A stretch of DNA of 22,138 nt from positions 1 through 22,138 of the forward strand of contig CAYLXP010000090.1 in the NCBI GenBank assembly GCA_964387425.1, in the 5' to 3' direction. Positions 7,026 through 15,787 of this stretch are shown here, one piece after another. The translations under genes and the position numbers were made by a program. The DNA is from CAYLXP01 sp964387425 (GTDB lineage Bacteria > Verrucomicrobiota > Kiritimatiellia > UBA8416). How positions within the stretch are numbered: the first letter of the stretch is position 1; each line of letters starts with the position of its first letter. A model generated the notes under the pieces. That model worked only from the letters and a program-made list of their open reading frames with translations, searched no databases and had not been told where the DNA came from.

Positions 7026-8567
7026 CTACTCCCTAGACGCCCTGTAGCCAGGCAGCTCCGGATCCTGTGTCTCGCGCATCAACCGAAGCATGCGCTTGCG
7101 GAAGCCGGCGACGACTTGCCGGTACTCCGCGGCGGCAATCAGGTTATTCAGGCAACCGGGGTCACGTTGCGTATCGTAGAGCTCCTCTGGTACGCGGCAC
7201 TTGTAGAACTGGGAGCGTGCCCCGTAGTTCTCGCGGTCGCTATTGGCGTCCAGGAAGCGGGTTACCTCATCGCCGTTGCCCATGGTGCGTGGTAGCACAT
7301 TCTTGCCATTGGACCACGCGTTCCAGACGTAGACATACTTACGGCTGGTCAGGCTGCGCATCGGGCGGTACTGCTCCACCCGGTCGACCAAGTCAGGAGA
7401 CCAAACATCGGTCAGTTCTCTGTGCTGCGGCAGAAGGTTAAGGAACCCGAAGCAGCTTGGGGCTTCTTTGCGCTGCCAGTGACCGCTTGTCCCCGTCAGC
7501 AACGGCCACAGCGAGAATCCGTCCATGGCGGGGTGGGGGGGCAATCCCACCGCCTCCAGCAATGTGGGTGCAATGTCGACAGTGGACAGAACATGCTCGC
7601 CATCGACGCGACCGGCCCTCAACCCTTTCGGGAAACGCAAGATACAGGGCGTACGCGTTCCATAGGGATACAGCGTCCATTTCGCGAAAGCCCAGCCCAT
7701 GCCGTGATCGGAGACAAACACCACAAGGGTATCTTCTGCGGCCCCGGATGCATCCAGCGCCTTCAGGATGGCGCCAACACACATGTCGAATCGATTCACG
7801 GATCCGTAGTAATGCTTGATCGATTCACGCAACTTGGGGTCATCAGGAAAACAGGGGGGCACCGGGACCGCGTCGGCTGCATAGGTACGTTCCGGATCGG
7901 GATAGGGTTTGCCATTGGGGTACGGGATGGCGTTCTTCTCCCGCTCCATCTGCTCTTCGATCCACCTCGGGCTTTCGTCCGGATGTCCCGCCCAGTAGCG
8001 GTGGGGATCGGTGGGGTTGGCGTTGATAAAGAAGGGCTTCCCGGCTGCCTGCGCCTTCTCTATCGCCTCTTTCGTATACGTGTAGAACTTCCTGGGGTCG
8101 CGCCCCGCGCCGGTTTCTCCATGGCTTCGCTTGTAGTCCCACTTGCAGTTCCGGGTCGCTGACTTGTCCAGCATCGCTGTGAAATAGCCCGCCTCCCGCA
8201 GAAGCGTGGTCACACTCGGCGGATTGAACCCCGGGTGCGCCTTCTTCCAAAAACCGGGCGGTTGCTGTCCATGGCCCATGTTGCCGTTGTTCTGCGGATA
8301 CAGCCCCGAAAGGAGCGACGCCCGCGAGGGACCGCATATCGTGGAGGTGTTGTAACACCGCGTGAAGAGCACACCTTCCTGCGCTAATCGGTCCAGGTTG
8401 GGCGTGATGCCGGGCAGTGGACACCCCATGCAACCGAGCGAATCGTAGTTCATGTCGTCGGCCGTAATCAGCAGGACATTGGGCCGTCCCGCGGCCGACG
8501 CAATAAGCCCCGTCGTGACGAGCGTCAGACAAACCTGGACAAGTAGCCTGTTCTTCAATGCATTCAT
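7026..8567 (-). CDS. Secreted S1-family sulfatase
   Basis: A 513-residue type I sulfatase with substrate unknown. The start at 8567 is chosen because residues 6-27 form a signal peptide (NRLLVQVCLTLVTTGLIASA) directly followed by RPNVLLITADD; the open frame upstream to 8813 is not protein-like. Asp37-Asp38 bind the metal. The active site is C78-G-P-S-R82 in ICGPSRASLLSGLYPQ, the canonical formylglycine motif. FVSDHGMGWAFAKW holds further metal and substrate residues. It ends MRETQDPELPGYRASRE, and a near-identical tail remains at 5810. It resembles heparan-type or other glycan sulfatases (N-sulfoglucosamine sulfohydrolase-like opening) but not closely enough to assign a substrate. It lies between two toxin-antitoxin pairs. 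Confidence 0.93.
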   Translation of the reverse strand: MNALKNRLLVQVCLTLVTTGLIASAAGRPNVLLITADDMNYDSLGCMGCPLPGITPNLDRLAQEGVLFTRCYNTSTICGPSRASLLSGLYPQNNGNMGHGQQPPGFWKKAHPGFNPPSVTTLLREAGYFTAMLDKSATRNCKWDYKRSHGETGAGRDPRKFYTYTKEAIEKAQAAGKPFFINANPTDPHRYWAGHPDESPRWIEEQMEREKNAIPYPNGKPYPDPERTYAADAVPVPPCFPDDPKLRESIKHYYGSVNRFDMCVGAILKALDASGAAEDTLVVFVSDHGMGWAFAKWTLYPYGTRTPCILRFPKGLRAGRVDGEHVLSTVDIAPTLLEAVGLPPHPAMDGFSLWPLLTGTSGHWQRKEAPSCFGFLNLLPQHRELTDVWSPDLVDRVEQYRPMRSLTSRKYVYVWNAWSNGKNVLPRTMGNGDEVTRFLDANSDRENYGARSQFYKCRVPEELYDTQRDPGCLNNLIAAAEYRQVVAGFRKRMLRLMRETQDPELPGYRASRE

Positions 8568-8582
8568 ACCTAAACCAGCACG

Positions 8583-8591
8583 ATCATACCA
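8583..8591 (-). promoter_or_regulatory. Possible extended -10 of sulfatase promoter
   Basis: The minus strand reads TGGTATGAT, a TGn extended -10 joined to TATGAT. Transcription would start only about 8 bases before the ATG at 8567. No clear -35 is present. Weak evidence. Confidence 0.3.
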
Positions 8592-8692
8592 GATGACGAT
8601 TCCCTGGCCGTTCCAAAATCGGCATACCCGAGAATTGAACAACGAACGCCGTCCAAGATCCAGCTTGCCCCATTCATAGCGACTTGGTTTAA

Positions 8693-8720
8693 TGTATACA
8701 GAAGAAAGAGAGTGTATACA
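8693..8720. promoter_or_regulatory. Twin TGTATACA boxes upstream of UPF0175 antitoxin
   Basis: Two perfect 8-bp palindromes, TGTATACA at 8693-8700 and 8713-8720, are 20 bp apart centre to centre, about two helical turns, so dimers would bind the same DNA face. The second box ends 2 bases before the antitoxin ATG. This fits an autoregulatory operator; TATACA at 8695-8700 may also be a -10. Confidence 0.6.
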
Positions 8721-8722
8721 CC

Positions 8723-9019
8723 ATGAAAACCATGACCTTATCATTGAGGATGGAGTCGGCAGAGGTGAAGCAGCTGGATCAGGCCGCCAAGCGCGAGGGT
8801 TTGGACCGCGCATCTCTGCTCAAACGGCTGTTGCGGCGTGGGTATGCTGATTACCAATACGAGAAGGCTTGCTCCGCCTATCAGCATGGTGAAGTGACCC
8901 TTTCCCGGGCTGCCGAAATGTCAGGCATCAGCGTGTACGAGATGATGACCCGATTGCCCGAAGCAGGCATCCAGCTTAATCTGACGGCAGAGGACCTTCG
9001 TCGGGAGTTGAGTGCATGA
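8723..9019 (+). CDS. UPF0175-family antitoxin
   Basis: A 98-residue protein. Residues 1-40 look like a ribbon-helix-helix DNA-binding unit (MKTMTLSLRMESAEVKQLDQ, then ASLLKRLLRRG). Residues 47-80 carry the UPF0175 signature (YQHGEVTLSRAAEMSGISVY), a short helix-turn-helix. It would bind and neutralise the downstream PIN-type toxin and repress the operon. Its stop overlaps the toxin ATG (ATGA at 9016-9019). The ATG at 8723 follows a GAAAGAGAG stretch that may act as the ribosome-binding site; an in-frame ATG at 8732 is also possible. Confidence 0.85.
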   Translation: MKTMTLSLRMESAEVKQLDQAAKREGLDRASLLKRLLRRGYADYQYEKACSAYQHGEVTLSRAAEMSGISVYEMMTRLPEAGIQLNLTAEDLRRELSA

Positions 9020-9504
9020 TTGTTGTGGCGGATGCATGCCCCATCATATTTCTCGCCAAGCTGGATCGGCTGTCACTAATCCACGAGGTCTTCCCGGGAT
9101 CGATCCTCATGCCTGAAAGCGTGAGACGCGAGCTCGTTCAAGACGCAATCCCACTTCACGAAAGGCAACGCATCGAGGCCTTCTTGAAGCGTTGTCGTAT
9201 TGAGACTGTGCGCACTCGGCAATACTCAGCCCAGGCGCTGAGCCAGGCTGACAGACATGTTCTCGCGTTAGCCGGCCAGCATCCGAAATCGACCGTTCTC
9301 ACGGATGACAGCTTAGTGCGGCGCATCGCGCTGGCGGAAGGACGCGCCGTCGCCGGAACGCTGGGACTTGTCATTCGGGCTGCCGACGCCGGCATCATGA
9401 AGAAGCATGAAGCACGTCTCGCGGTCGACACCCTGGTTGGAGAGCACAAACTAAGGGTCTCTGTCGACCTCTACCAGGAAGCCATTCGCCGACTCAAGGC
9501 CTGA
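9016..9504 (+). CDS. DUF3368 / PIN-domain toxin
   Basis: A 162-residue PIN-like RNase toxin of the DUF3368 type. Acidic residues expected at a metal site are visible: Asp6 in VVADACPI, Glu34/Glu39 in PESVRREL, Asp79 in SQADRHVLALA, and Asp97-Asp98 in VLTDDSLVRR. The closing GTLGLVIRAAD is typical of the family. It is translationally coupled to the UPF0175 gene by a 4-base overlap, the usual arrangement for this pair. Its last 11 bases overlap the 3' end of the convergent gene at 9494. Confidence 0.87.
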   Translation: MIVVADACPIIFLAKLDRLSLIHEVFPGSILMPESVRRELVQDAIPLHERQRIEAFLKRCRIETVRTRQYSAQALSQADRHVLALAGQHPKSTVLTDDSLVRRIALAEGRAVAGTLGLVIRAADAGIMKKHEARLAVDTLVGEHKLRVSVDLYQEAIRRLKA

Positions 9505-11615
9505 GACAATAGTCTGCAACGACTCCATCCACCACCAGCTTATCCTTGCTGATGACTGACTTCCCCTGGGAGGGGATGAGCACGACCACCATGGCTGTGT
9601 CGGACGGTATATCAAAGGTGCTCTTACCGCATTGCTTTCTCGCCAGGAAACGTTTGCTGACCGTGTCATACAGATCGACCTTCTCATCCCCCACATCAAT
9701 CTCAACCACCTGCTTCGTCTCATGCGGATTGTAGTAGAGATAGGTCGGATAGGCCGGTGTGTGGAAGTAGTCGGTCGCCAGGCAATTCAACTCCAGGATG
9801 CCTTCGACGTTGGTGGTCCGGATGATGCCGCCAAACAGGCCCACAAAGGAGGAGCCGTAGAGTCCGAAGTTGGTTCTGGCCCAGCCGTTGGCCTTGGCAT
9901 CGCCGGTCGCAAAGGGGCGTCGATCCAGGGTGGACACGATCCAGACATCATCGACCGACAGCGAGTCCAGCGCTTCGTTGCCAACACCGGGATCCGCATC
10001 TTCAACCTTCACGAACAGCGTCGCTGCACCGGTCACATCCAGACGTCCGCCTCGACCCTCCGATTCCGCTGCATCGAAGGTGCAGATCGGCTTGAACGGG
10101 CCCTTCGGGTTGGTTGCGTATGACACAGCGAAAGCCTCCCGGCCGCTGACCCTGGCCACCATGTTGAAGTCGTGGGTGTCCGCCTGCGGGAGCGTGATTT
10201 TCCAGACATGTTCGAGTCGATCACGGCCGCCGACTTCTGCTTCTCTGAGCACCTGGTACTTCTTATCGGTGAACTGTGTGTGCTTGAGTCGGCCATGTAA
10301 CGTTCCGTGGCGTGTTGCAACGTCTGCCTCCAGGCGCCCAATCATGGACTGCTCCCGGCGAAGCGCCTCGTAGGCCAGGCAGGAATTCGGGTCGTGTTCG
10401 CGAGCCCAGGCGTGATCTGTCTGATGATCGGGCGGAAGACCGTTGGCATAGAAGAGACGCATACTATTGGCGGCATTGAGCATCCACTTCCCGACGGCCC
10501 GGGCAAAACGGGGATCGTAGCGCACCAACGGCACGAGAGAGTTGGCCTTGTTGAATGTGTTCATGGAGAATGCGAGAGCGCCCTCCTCGGATCCTTCCAG
10601 CGCACAGGTGATGCCGGAGAAGTCGTAGTCTCCCCAACGTCCCGTCGTCTCGCCCCAGCCCCGCGGATTGCTCCCATCGAAACACCAATTAACGAGCTTC
10701 TCGACATCGTACCGAGTCCCCTGTTCGGCATTCATGCGTGCCGCAACGTACGGCCCGTGCGGAAGCAGGATTTCGTAGTATGGGCTTTCGGTTGCGGCCT
10801 GCAGATAGTCGAGCCCCCATTTGGCGGCGGACAGGTACTTCGCATCCCCGGTCTTGACGTACGCCATGTATTCGAGCCAGGCGATTGCCGCCGAGCTGCC
10901 ACCTTCGCGCCACAGTCCGTTGTCATGCGGCTTCCCGGTGACGAAGTTGTAGGCGGTATGGTTGAAATCGGGCACGGTCCACGGATCCAGCTTTCCACCC
11001 ATGCCGATGCAGGCATCGATCCAGCGATCGGCCACCATCGTGAACTGATCCGCCATTCCCTCCGTGCTAGGATAGCGGTCATAGATGCGATAGAAGAGAA
11101 TGTTGGGAAACAGCTCGTACCAGAACGAGCATCCGCTCTTGTCGTTGGGATTGTTCAGATAGACGTTGATGCCCTGTTTGTCGTTGAGGAATCTCGCGCA
11201 ATACCGCACCCAGTTCTGACCATGCTGGTCACTCTTGTCGATACCGGCCACGGATGCCGCGTTGACGGCACCGAGAGCGGCAATGGACTCATACTGCGTA
11301 CTCGCCATACCGACAAACGTGTCGATCGCAAACACCTTGTCACCGGACAGGTTGGGACCGCGTCGCCACTTGACGATGGGGAGGTTCTCGCCCTTTCGTT
11401 CGAAGTCGAAAGCGAGCGTATCGAAGTCTCGCGCCACTTTTGCCCAATCCCGCATCTTGTACGGACGCGGCATGCTTGGCATCTGCTCGATGCGGGGAAC
11501 GGTGACTTGGGGGGCGGCGGCATGGGTGGCAATCGCGAAGCCACAAAGTAGCAACGCGGCGCCGATCAGGGCTGTCCAGTAGCGCGGGGCTGTCCCAGCC
11601 CCAGCGCAGATGTAT
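9494..11615 (-). CDS. Large secreted protein of unknown function (5' end in gap)
   Basis: At least 707 residues are visible; the start lies in the N gap. Near the gap is a hydrophobic signal segment (WTALIGAALLLCGFAIATHA) followed by the mature region, so it is exported. The middle has Trp/Tyr/Gly-rich helical sequence (LWREGGSSAAIAWLEYMAYV; FNKANSLVPLVRYDPRFARA) reminiscent of alpha/alpha-toroid glycan hydrolases or lyases. The last 250 or so residues look beta-rich. I cannot place it in a named family. Its place next to GH130 and sulfatase genes suggests glycan processing. It may be co-transcribed with the GH130 gene across the gap. The stop overlaps the convergent toxin gene by 11 bases. 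Confidence 0.8.
11582..11607. repeat. Strong hairpin beside assembly gap
   Basis: GGGGCTG-TCC-CAGCCCC (11586-11602) forms a perfect inner stem with GCGC on both outer sides. It ends 8 bases before the N run and may explain why assembly stopped there. It lies within or just ahead of the signal-peptide coding region of the secreted protein. Confidence 0.6.
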
Positions 11616-11715
11616 NNNNNNNNNNNNNNNNNNNNNNNNNNNNNNNNNNNNNNNNNNNNNNNNNNNNNNNNNNNNNNNNNNNNNNNNNNNNNNNNNNNNN
11701 NNNNNNNNNNNNNNN
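11616..11715. other. Assembly gap (100 N)
   Basis: A placeholder gap. It hides the last residues of the GH130 gene, any intergenic sequence, and the start of the secreted protein. A reading frame that runs through it joins two unrelated genes and is an artefact. Confidence 0.95.
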
Positions 11716-12695
11716 TCGCTGGCGCCATAGTAGAGCGTCACGGTGTCGCCGTCGACGACGTGGCCGTTGGTGAAGACAACCTCGCCGAAGAATCCGTATT
11801 TCTCGTAGTCCGTCGTCGGCACCATGATGGGATCGTCAGAGCGGGCGAGCACCTTGCGGGGATCGGCGATATCCAAAAGCATCGCACCAAGACAGTAGGT
11901 GTTGTCGCCGTTGGCACCATGGTAGATCACCAGCCATCCCTTGTCAGTCTTGATAGGGGATGCCCCTGCACCGATGCGGGCTGAATCCCACTTGCCCTTG
12001 CGCGGCGCCGCAAGGCACTCATGCTTGCCCCAATAACGCAGATTGGGAGAACGTGCCACCCACATGTGATTGCCTCCCAGGCCGTCGTTCGTCGGGCGAT
12101 GCATCATCCAGTATTCACCGTTGATCTTCTCTTCAAAGAGCGCGCCGTCCTTGTTCGGCGGCGGGATGATGATGCCTTCACGTTTGAACGCCTGCCAATC
12201 GGATGTGCTCATCATGCCGATGCCATGGCCGTTCTCAGATACCGCGGTGTAGAGCAGGTAGAAACGGCCCTCGACCTCCGCCACACGGCAGTCCTCAATG
12301 CCGAATGACTCGTGCCGTCCCTCGCCGAAGAGCGAGGTGTCGGAGACCGTGAAGCTGACACCATCATCGCTGCTCGCGAGACGAAAGTGGGAGAGTGTTG
12401 TGAGATAGGGTTTGCCCTTGTAGACAATCCCGCGCGGATCGGTCGTGTCCAGGTCCGGGTCGCTCTTGTCAAACGTCAGGATCTCGGGTTTGCCGTTATT
12501 CAGCACCGGTAACGAGACAATACCCTCCTGCTGAACCGGACGTTCGGCAACCCGCAGCAACAGATGCGTCTTTCCGCCATAGCGGAACACGCCGGGGTTC
12601 AGAAGGCACTCAACGGCTAATCCATCGACACTCGGCGCGACATGCGCCGGCTTCAGGATGGGGTTCGCCTCAAATCGTTGTGCAATATCAGACAT
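11716..12695 (-). CDS. GH130-family beta-mannoside phosphorylase or hydrolase, 3' end in gap
   Basis: 326 residues are visible; probably only a few tens are missing. It has the five-bladed propeller signature of GH130 (Pfam Glyco_hydro_130): LLNPGVFRYGGKTHLLLRVA near the start, GIEDCR at 132-137 where the family's catalytic Asp should be Asp135, and the KWDSARIGAGASPI...GWLVIYHG region at 235-260. The usual Pro of the EDPR motif is Cys136 here. There is no signal peptide, so it is cytoplasmic. Known members cleave beta-mannosides, such as mannosyl-GlcNAc or mannobiose, by phosphorolysis, and some are beta-1,2-mannosidases; I cannot choose between these. The start is fixed by AAGGAG 7 bases upstream. 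It is followed by the secreted protein and preceded by the symporter. Confidence 0.9.
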
Positions 12696-12744
12696 CGTAT
12701 TCTCCTTAAGCGCCCCTATGCAGAATCACATTTGAGAGAGTCTT

Positions 12745-12829
12745 TGTCATCCCGAGCTTGTCGAGGGATCTCTGGCGCGGCTTGGTGCTTGAGATCCTTC
12801 GACTCCGCTTCGCTTCGCTCAGGATGACA
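12745..12829. repeat. Dispersed inverted repeat (copy 2)
   Basis: GTCATCCCGAGCTTGTCGAG... (12745-12772) faces GAGATCCTTCGACTC...GGATGACA (12791-12829). It is the same family as 2437-2507; the second arm contains an extra CGCTTCGCTT run. It fills the gap between the symporter stop and the GH130 ATG, where it could act as a terminator or RNA-stabilising hairpin. Confidence 0.85.
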
Positions 12830-12831
12830 GA

Positions 12832-14628
12832 TCATGATTCTACGTTCCGGATGGCTTGTTCCGGCCTTGAGGGTGCAGCAAGCAGGCCCTCTCGCTCGAG
12901 ACGAGGCACCTCACGCCGGAACCACTTCGCTACAATAACAACTCCCAAGGTCGCTAAGAGCAACCAGACAACTGCGTGGACAAATTTCAACAGAATCGCG
13001 TACCCGATCGCAAGCGAAAGCCCATAGCACATCAGGATCGCGCCGATCACGTCGATGATCAGCGTGGGCCCAATCGCTTTGCCGGGCAGGTTGCGCACGT
13101 CCCGGGAGAGAACCGACCAGAAGCCGCCCGGTCGAACCTTGCGGTAGAAGGCCTCCAGTTTCGCTGTCGACACCGGCGGCGTCAGGAACGTCACGATGAG
13201 CGTGATCGGCAGTACCACCACCGTGAATAGCGCAATCTTCACTTCGAACGGAACCGCCGACCAGGGCATGCCCCAGAGCACGACCGAATCCGGCAGGAGG
13301 AAGTTGGTCACTCCCATCACCAGCCCCAGGATGATGGCGGAGATCTCCGTATACGCATTGATGCGCCACCAGAACCAGCGCAGGACCGCAATGATCCCGC
13401 TGCCGATCATCAGCATGGCCATCAACTCCATGGCTTTCGTCACTGAGTTCAACAATGGTACAACCGCAGCGGCGGCGCCCATCAGTAGAACCACGGCGAC
13501 CTTGGTGGCAATCATGTAGTGCTTCTGCGATGCCTCCTTCTTGATGAAGCGCTGGTAGACATCCACCATCAGGTACGATGCGCCCCAGTTCAGATGGGTG
13601 TCGATGGTCGACATGAATGCCGCCAGGAACGAAACCACCAGCAATCCCCGCAGACCGGAGCCGAGGTACCTGTCCATCACGAGAGCATAAGCATGCGTGT
13701 CGGTATAGGGCGCCGATATCGTTGGGAACAGCACGATCGATACCAGTCCGACCACCACCCACATCCAGGGGCGGATCGTCTGGAAGATCGCGTAGAAGAT
13801 CGTCGCTTTGACGGCATCACGCTCGTTGCGGCAGGCGCTCATGCGCTGCATGTTGTAGCCACTGGCATCGCCCCATGCGAAGACCAGGATGATGATCAGC
13901 AGCTTGGCGGTCGCCATATCGAACGTGGTGAGATCCGGGAAGATCATGAGTGTCTCGGGACCGTACCCCGGAGCAGCAGCGACGCCGGCCAGCACCTTCT
14001 CCATACCGCCCACGTTGTGTACGGCAATGACGGCCAGTGCCAACATGCTCCCGATCGCAAGAAAGAACTGTACGGAGTCCGTCACCACGACACCGTAGAA
14101 CCCGGAGAACGTGGCATAGGTCAGCGCGACGGCAACACAAATGCCCACGGCCAGCCATTGGTTCTGAATGCCCGTCATCACCGTAATGATGCTGCTCATC
14201 GCAAACATCACCCATCCCATCGTCACGACATTCTGAACGATGCCCGACATGAACGCGCGGAATCCGCGTAGAAAGGCTGCCGACTTGCCCTCGTAGCGCA
14301 GCTCGTAGAATTCCGCATCCGTGACGATCTCCGCGCGGCGCCAGAGGCGTGAGAAAAGGAAGATGCCGACAATCAATGTCATGACGGCGATCAGCACCCA
14401 CCACAGTCGCTGTAGGCCATCCGTACGGATCACCTCGGTCGTCCACAGAGGAGTGTCCGAGGCAAAGCTCGTTGCGACCATCGAGATCCCGATCATCCAC
14501 CAGGGCAACGAACGCCCGCCCAGAAAGTAGCTCTCGGTGCCTTGTGATGCCTTCTTCGAGAAGAACAGGCCCACTCCGAGGGCGAAGAGCATGTAGGCGA
14601 CGATAATCCCGTAATCGAGTGTGGACAT
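12832..14628 (-). CDS. Sodium/solute symporter (SSS family)
   Basis: A 598-residue integral membrane protein with about 13-14 hydrophobic helices spread over its length, as in LeuT-fold SSS transporters. The N-terminal region has the family pattern: KKASQGTESYFLGGRSLPWW (about 25-44) and then ISMVATSFASDTPLW, the first part of the sodium and substrate site. The central FAWGDASGYNMQRMSACRNE and FLAAFMSTIDTHLNWGASYL segments are also typical. It would import a sugar or other small solute with Na+. Its GG-A-GG site (GGAAGG) is rather far (about 11 bases) from the ATG. It is divergent from an AraC regulator that may control it, and upstream of GH130 in the same direction. Confidence 0.92.
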   Translation of the reverse strand: MSTLDYGIIVAYMLFALGVGLFFSKKASQGTESYFLGGRSLPWWMIGISMVATSFASDTPLWTTEVIRTDGLQRLWWVLIAVMTLIVGIFLFSRLWRRAEIVTDAEFYELRYEGKSAAFLRGFRAFMSGIVQNVVTMGWVMFAMSSIITVMTGIQNQWLAVGICVAVALTYATFSGFYGVVVTDSVQFFLAIGSMLALAVIAVHNVGGMEKVLAGVAAAPGYGPETLMIFPDLTTFDMATAKLLIIILVFAWGDASGYNMQRMSACRNERDAVKATIFYAIFQTIRPWMWVVVGLVSIVLFPTISAPYTDTHAYALVMDRYLGSGLRGLLVVSFLAAFMSTIDTHLNWGASYLMVDVYQRFIKKEASQKHYMIATKVAVVLLMGAAAAVVPLLNSVTKAMELMAMLMIGSGIIAVLRWFWWRINAYTEISAIILGLVMGVTNFLLPDSVVLWGMPWSAVPFEVKIALFTVVVLPITLIVTFLTPPVSTAKLEAFYRKVRPGGFWSVLSRDVRNLPGKAIGPTLIIDVIGAILMCYGLSLAIGYAILLKFVHAVVWLLLATLGVVIVAKWFRREVPRLEREGLLAAPSRPEQAIRNVES

Positions 14629-14806
14629 TGGGGCCGAACCTTCCCTGAGTGATGAACAGAGTCAAGCTTAACGGCTCCTCCTCGATATGTCTTTCGATTT
14701 CCGGTGCGACCGAAACTTATACGCTGTATGAAATATGGCAGCCGATGTCTTGACATTGAGGCGTGGCAGGCCAATCCTTGGAGGCGCATGAACCAGGGAG
14801 TCACAC
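14629..14806. promoter_or_regulatory. Divergent promoter region, symporter and AraC gene
   Basis: 178 bases separate the two starts. TTGACA at 14750-14755 is a good plus-strand -35, with only a weak AATCCT 17 bases on (14773-14778) for the AraC gene. ATACGCTGTAT (14719-14729) is a short dyad that could be a regulator site, and the minus strand has TATAAG at 14716-14721. These are candidates only. Confidence 0.4.
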
Positions 14807-15700
14807 ATGGAACGCTATGACGCATGGACAGACTTCGCAGAAGAGCCCGGTCGCCATCATGAGACCTACGAAGGTGCCCGACGTCTGCTGCCCGAGCTGA
14901 GCATCGTGGGCTGGCTGCGATTCTCCAAAGCATTCGGCCATGCCCTGGAACCGGACGCTCACACGGGCGAGTTCGAGATCCATTGCATTGTGAATGGTGT
15001 TCTGCATTGGTGGGTCGAGGACACCACGTACGAGCTACACTCCGGGATGGTGCTTGTCATCAAACCCGGAGAGCTCCATGGGAGCAGCACCGGCGTGCTT
15101 GAGCCCTGCGAGCACTACTGGCTCCGGATTGCCTTTCCAGAGAAGGCGGCACTGCCCGGCCTGACAGCCAGGCAGACGGCTGCACTGAGAAAGGACTTCC
15201 TTGCGTTGGAGAGAAGAGCTCTGCCGCTGTCCCCAACCATCAGGGAGGCTTTCTCCAGCATCATCGAAGAGCACCGAAACCGATCCGACCATTCCGAGCT
15301 GATCAGCCGGTCGGCGTTGCACGTACTCCTGGCATCGATTGCCAGGGACTACAAACGGACCGATGAGGCCATGGGCAAGAAGACCTCGACGATATCTCCC
15401 TATATCCAGAAGAGTATGCGTATGATCCATGAAAGCCTCGAGAAGCCGCCCTCGGTATCACAGATGGCAACCGCTGCCAACATGAGCGAAACTGCATTCC
15501 GGAAGCGCTTCAAGAAGGAAGTCGGCTGCTCCCCGCTCGACTACATCACAAGACGGCGAGTCCAGGAGGCAAATGCCCTTATGGCACGGGGAGAGCAGAC
15601 CATCACCGAGATCGCCCACGCGCTTGGATTCTCGTCGAGCCAGTACTTCGCAACAGTCTTCAAGCGTATAACTGGAGTTAGCCCCAGTAGGTTCCAGTGA
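14807..15700 (+). CDS. AraC-family regulator with cupin sensor
   Basis: A 297-residue regulator. Residues 45-100 form a cupin sugar-sensing domain (FEIHCIVNGVLHWWV, then LHSGMVLVIKPGELHG). Residues 200-297 are the AraC DNA-binding domain with helix-turn-helix units around 217-237 (SVSQMATAANMSETAFRKRF) and 264-287 (QTITEIAHALGFSSSQYFAT), ending GVSPSRFQ. An AGGGAG site lies 7 bases before the ATG. Divergent placement from the symporter and convergent placement with the ABC importer genes suggest it senses a sugar and controls one or both. This is inference. Confidence 0.92.
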   Translation: MERYDAWTDFAEEPGRHHETYEGARRLLPELSIVGWLRFSKAFGHALEPDAHTGEFEIHCIVNGVLHWWVEDTTYELHSGMVLVIKPGELHGSSTGVLEPCEHYWLRIAFPEKAALPGLTARQTAALRKDFLALERRALPLSPTIREAFSSIIEEHRNRSDHSELISRSALHVLLASIARDYKRTDEAMGKKTSTISPYIQKSMRMIHESLEKPPSVSQMATAANMSETAFRKRFKKEVGCSPLDYITRRRVQEANALMARGEQTITEIAHALGFSSSQYFATVFKRITGVSPSRFQ

Positions 15701-15787
15701 TCATACGTGGGATCTAGCAGAGAGGTCTGATTGCGACATTGCCTGTTGATGCCATGCCGACGCACTCACCCCTTCGTGATTACCCAT

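Noticed and set aside
8568..8813. N-terminal extension of the sulfatase at 7026-8567
   Set aside because: The 82 added residues are Trp/Arg/Ser-rich without family match, overlap the toxin-antitoxin operator and the antitoxin start, and precede a clear signal peptide.
10307..11551. 414-codon plus-strand open frame opposite the secreted protein
   Set aside because: The minus strand has a signal peptide and coherent protein features over the whole region. The plus frame has no recognisable domain or ribosome-binding site.
11340..11728. GH130 fused to the downstream secreted protein
   Set aside because: Frames on both sides run through the N run by chance; the downstream gene has its own signal peptide and reads in another frame.
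13519..14271. Plus-strand open frame rich in His and Asp opposite the symporter
   Set aside because: The composition is the mirror of membrane-helix codons; the SSS family assignment of the minus strand is secure.
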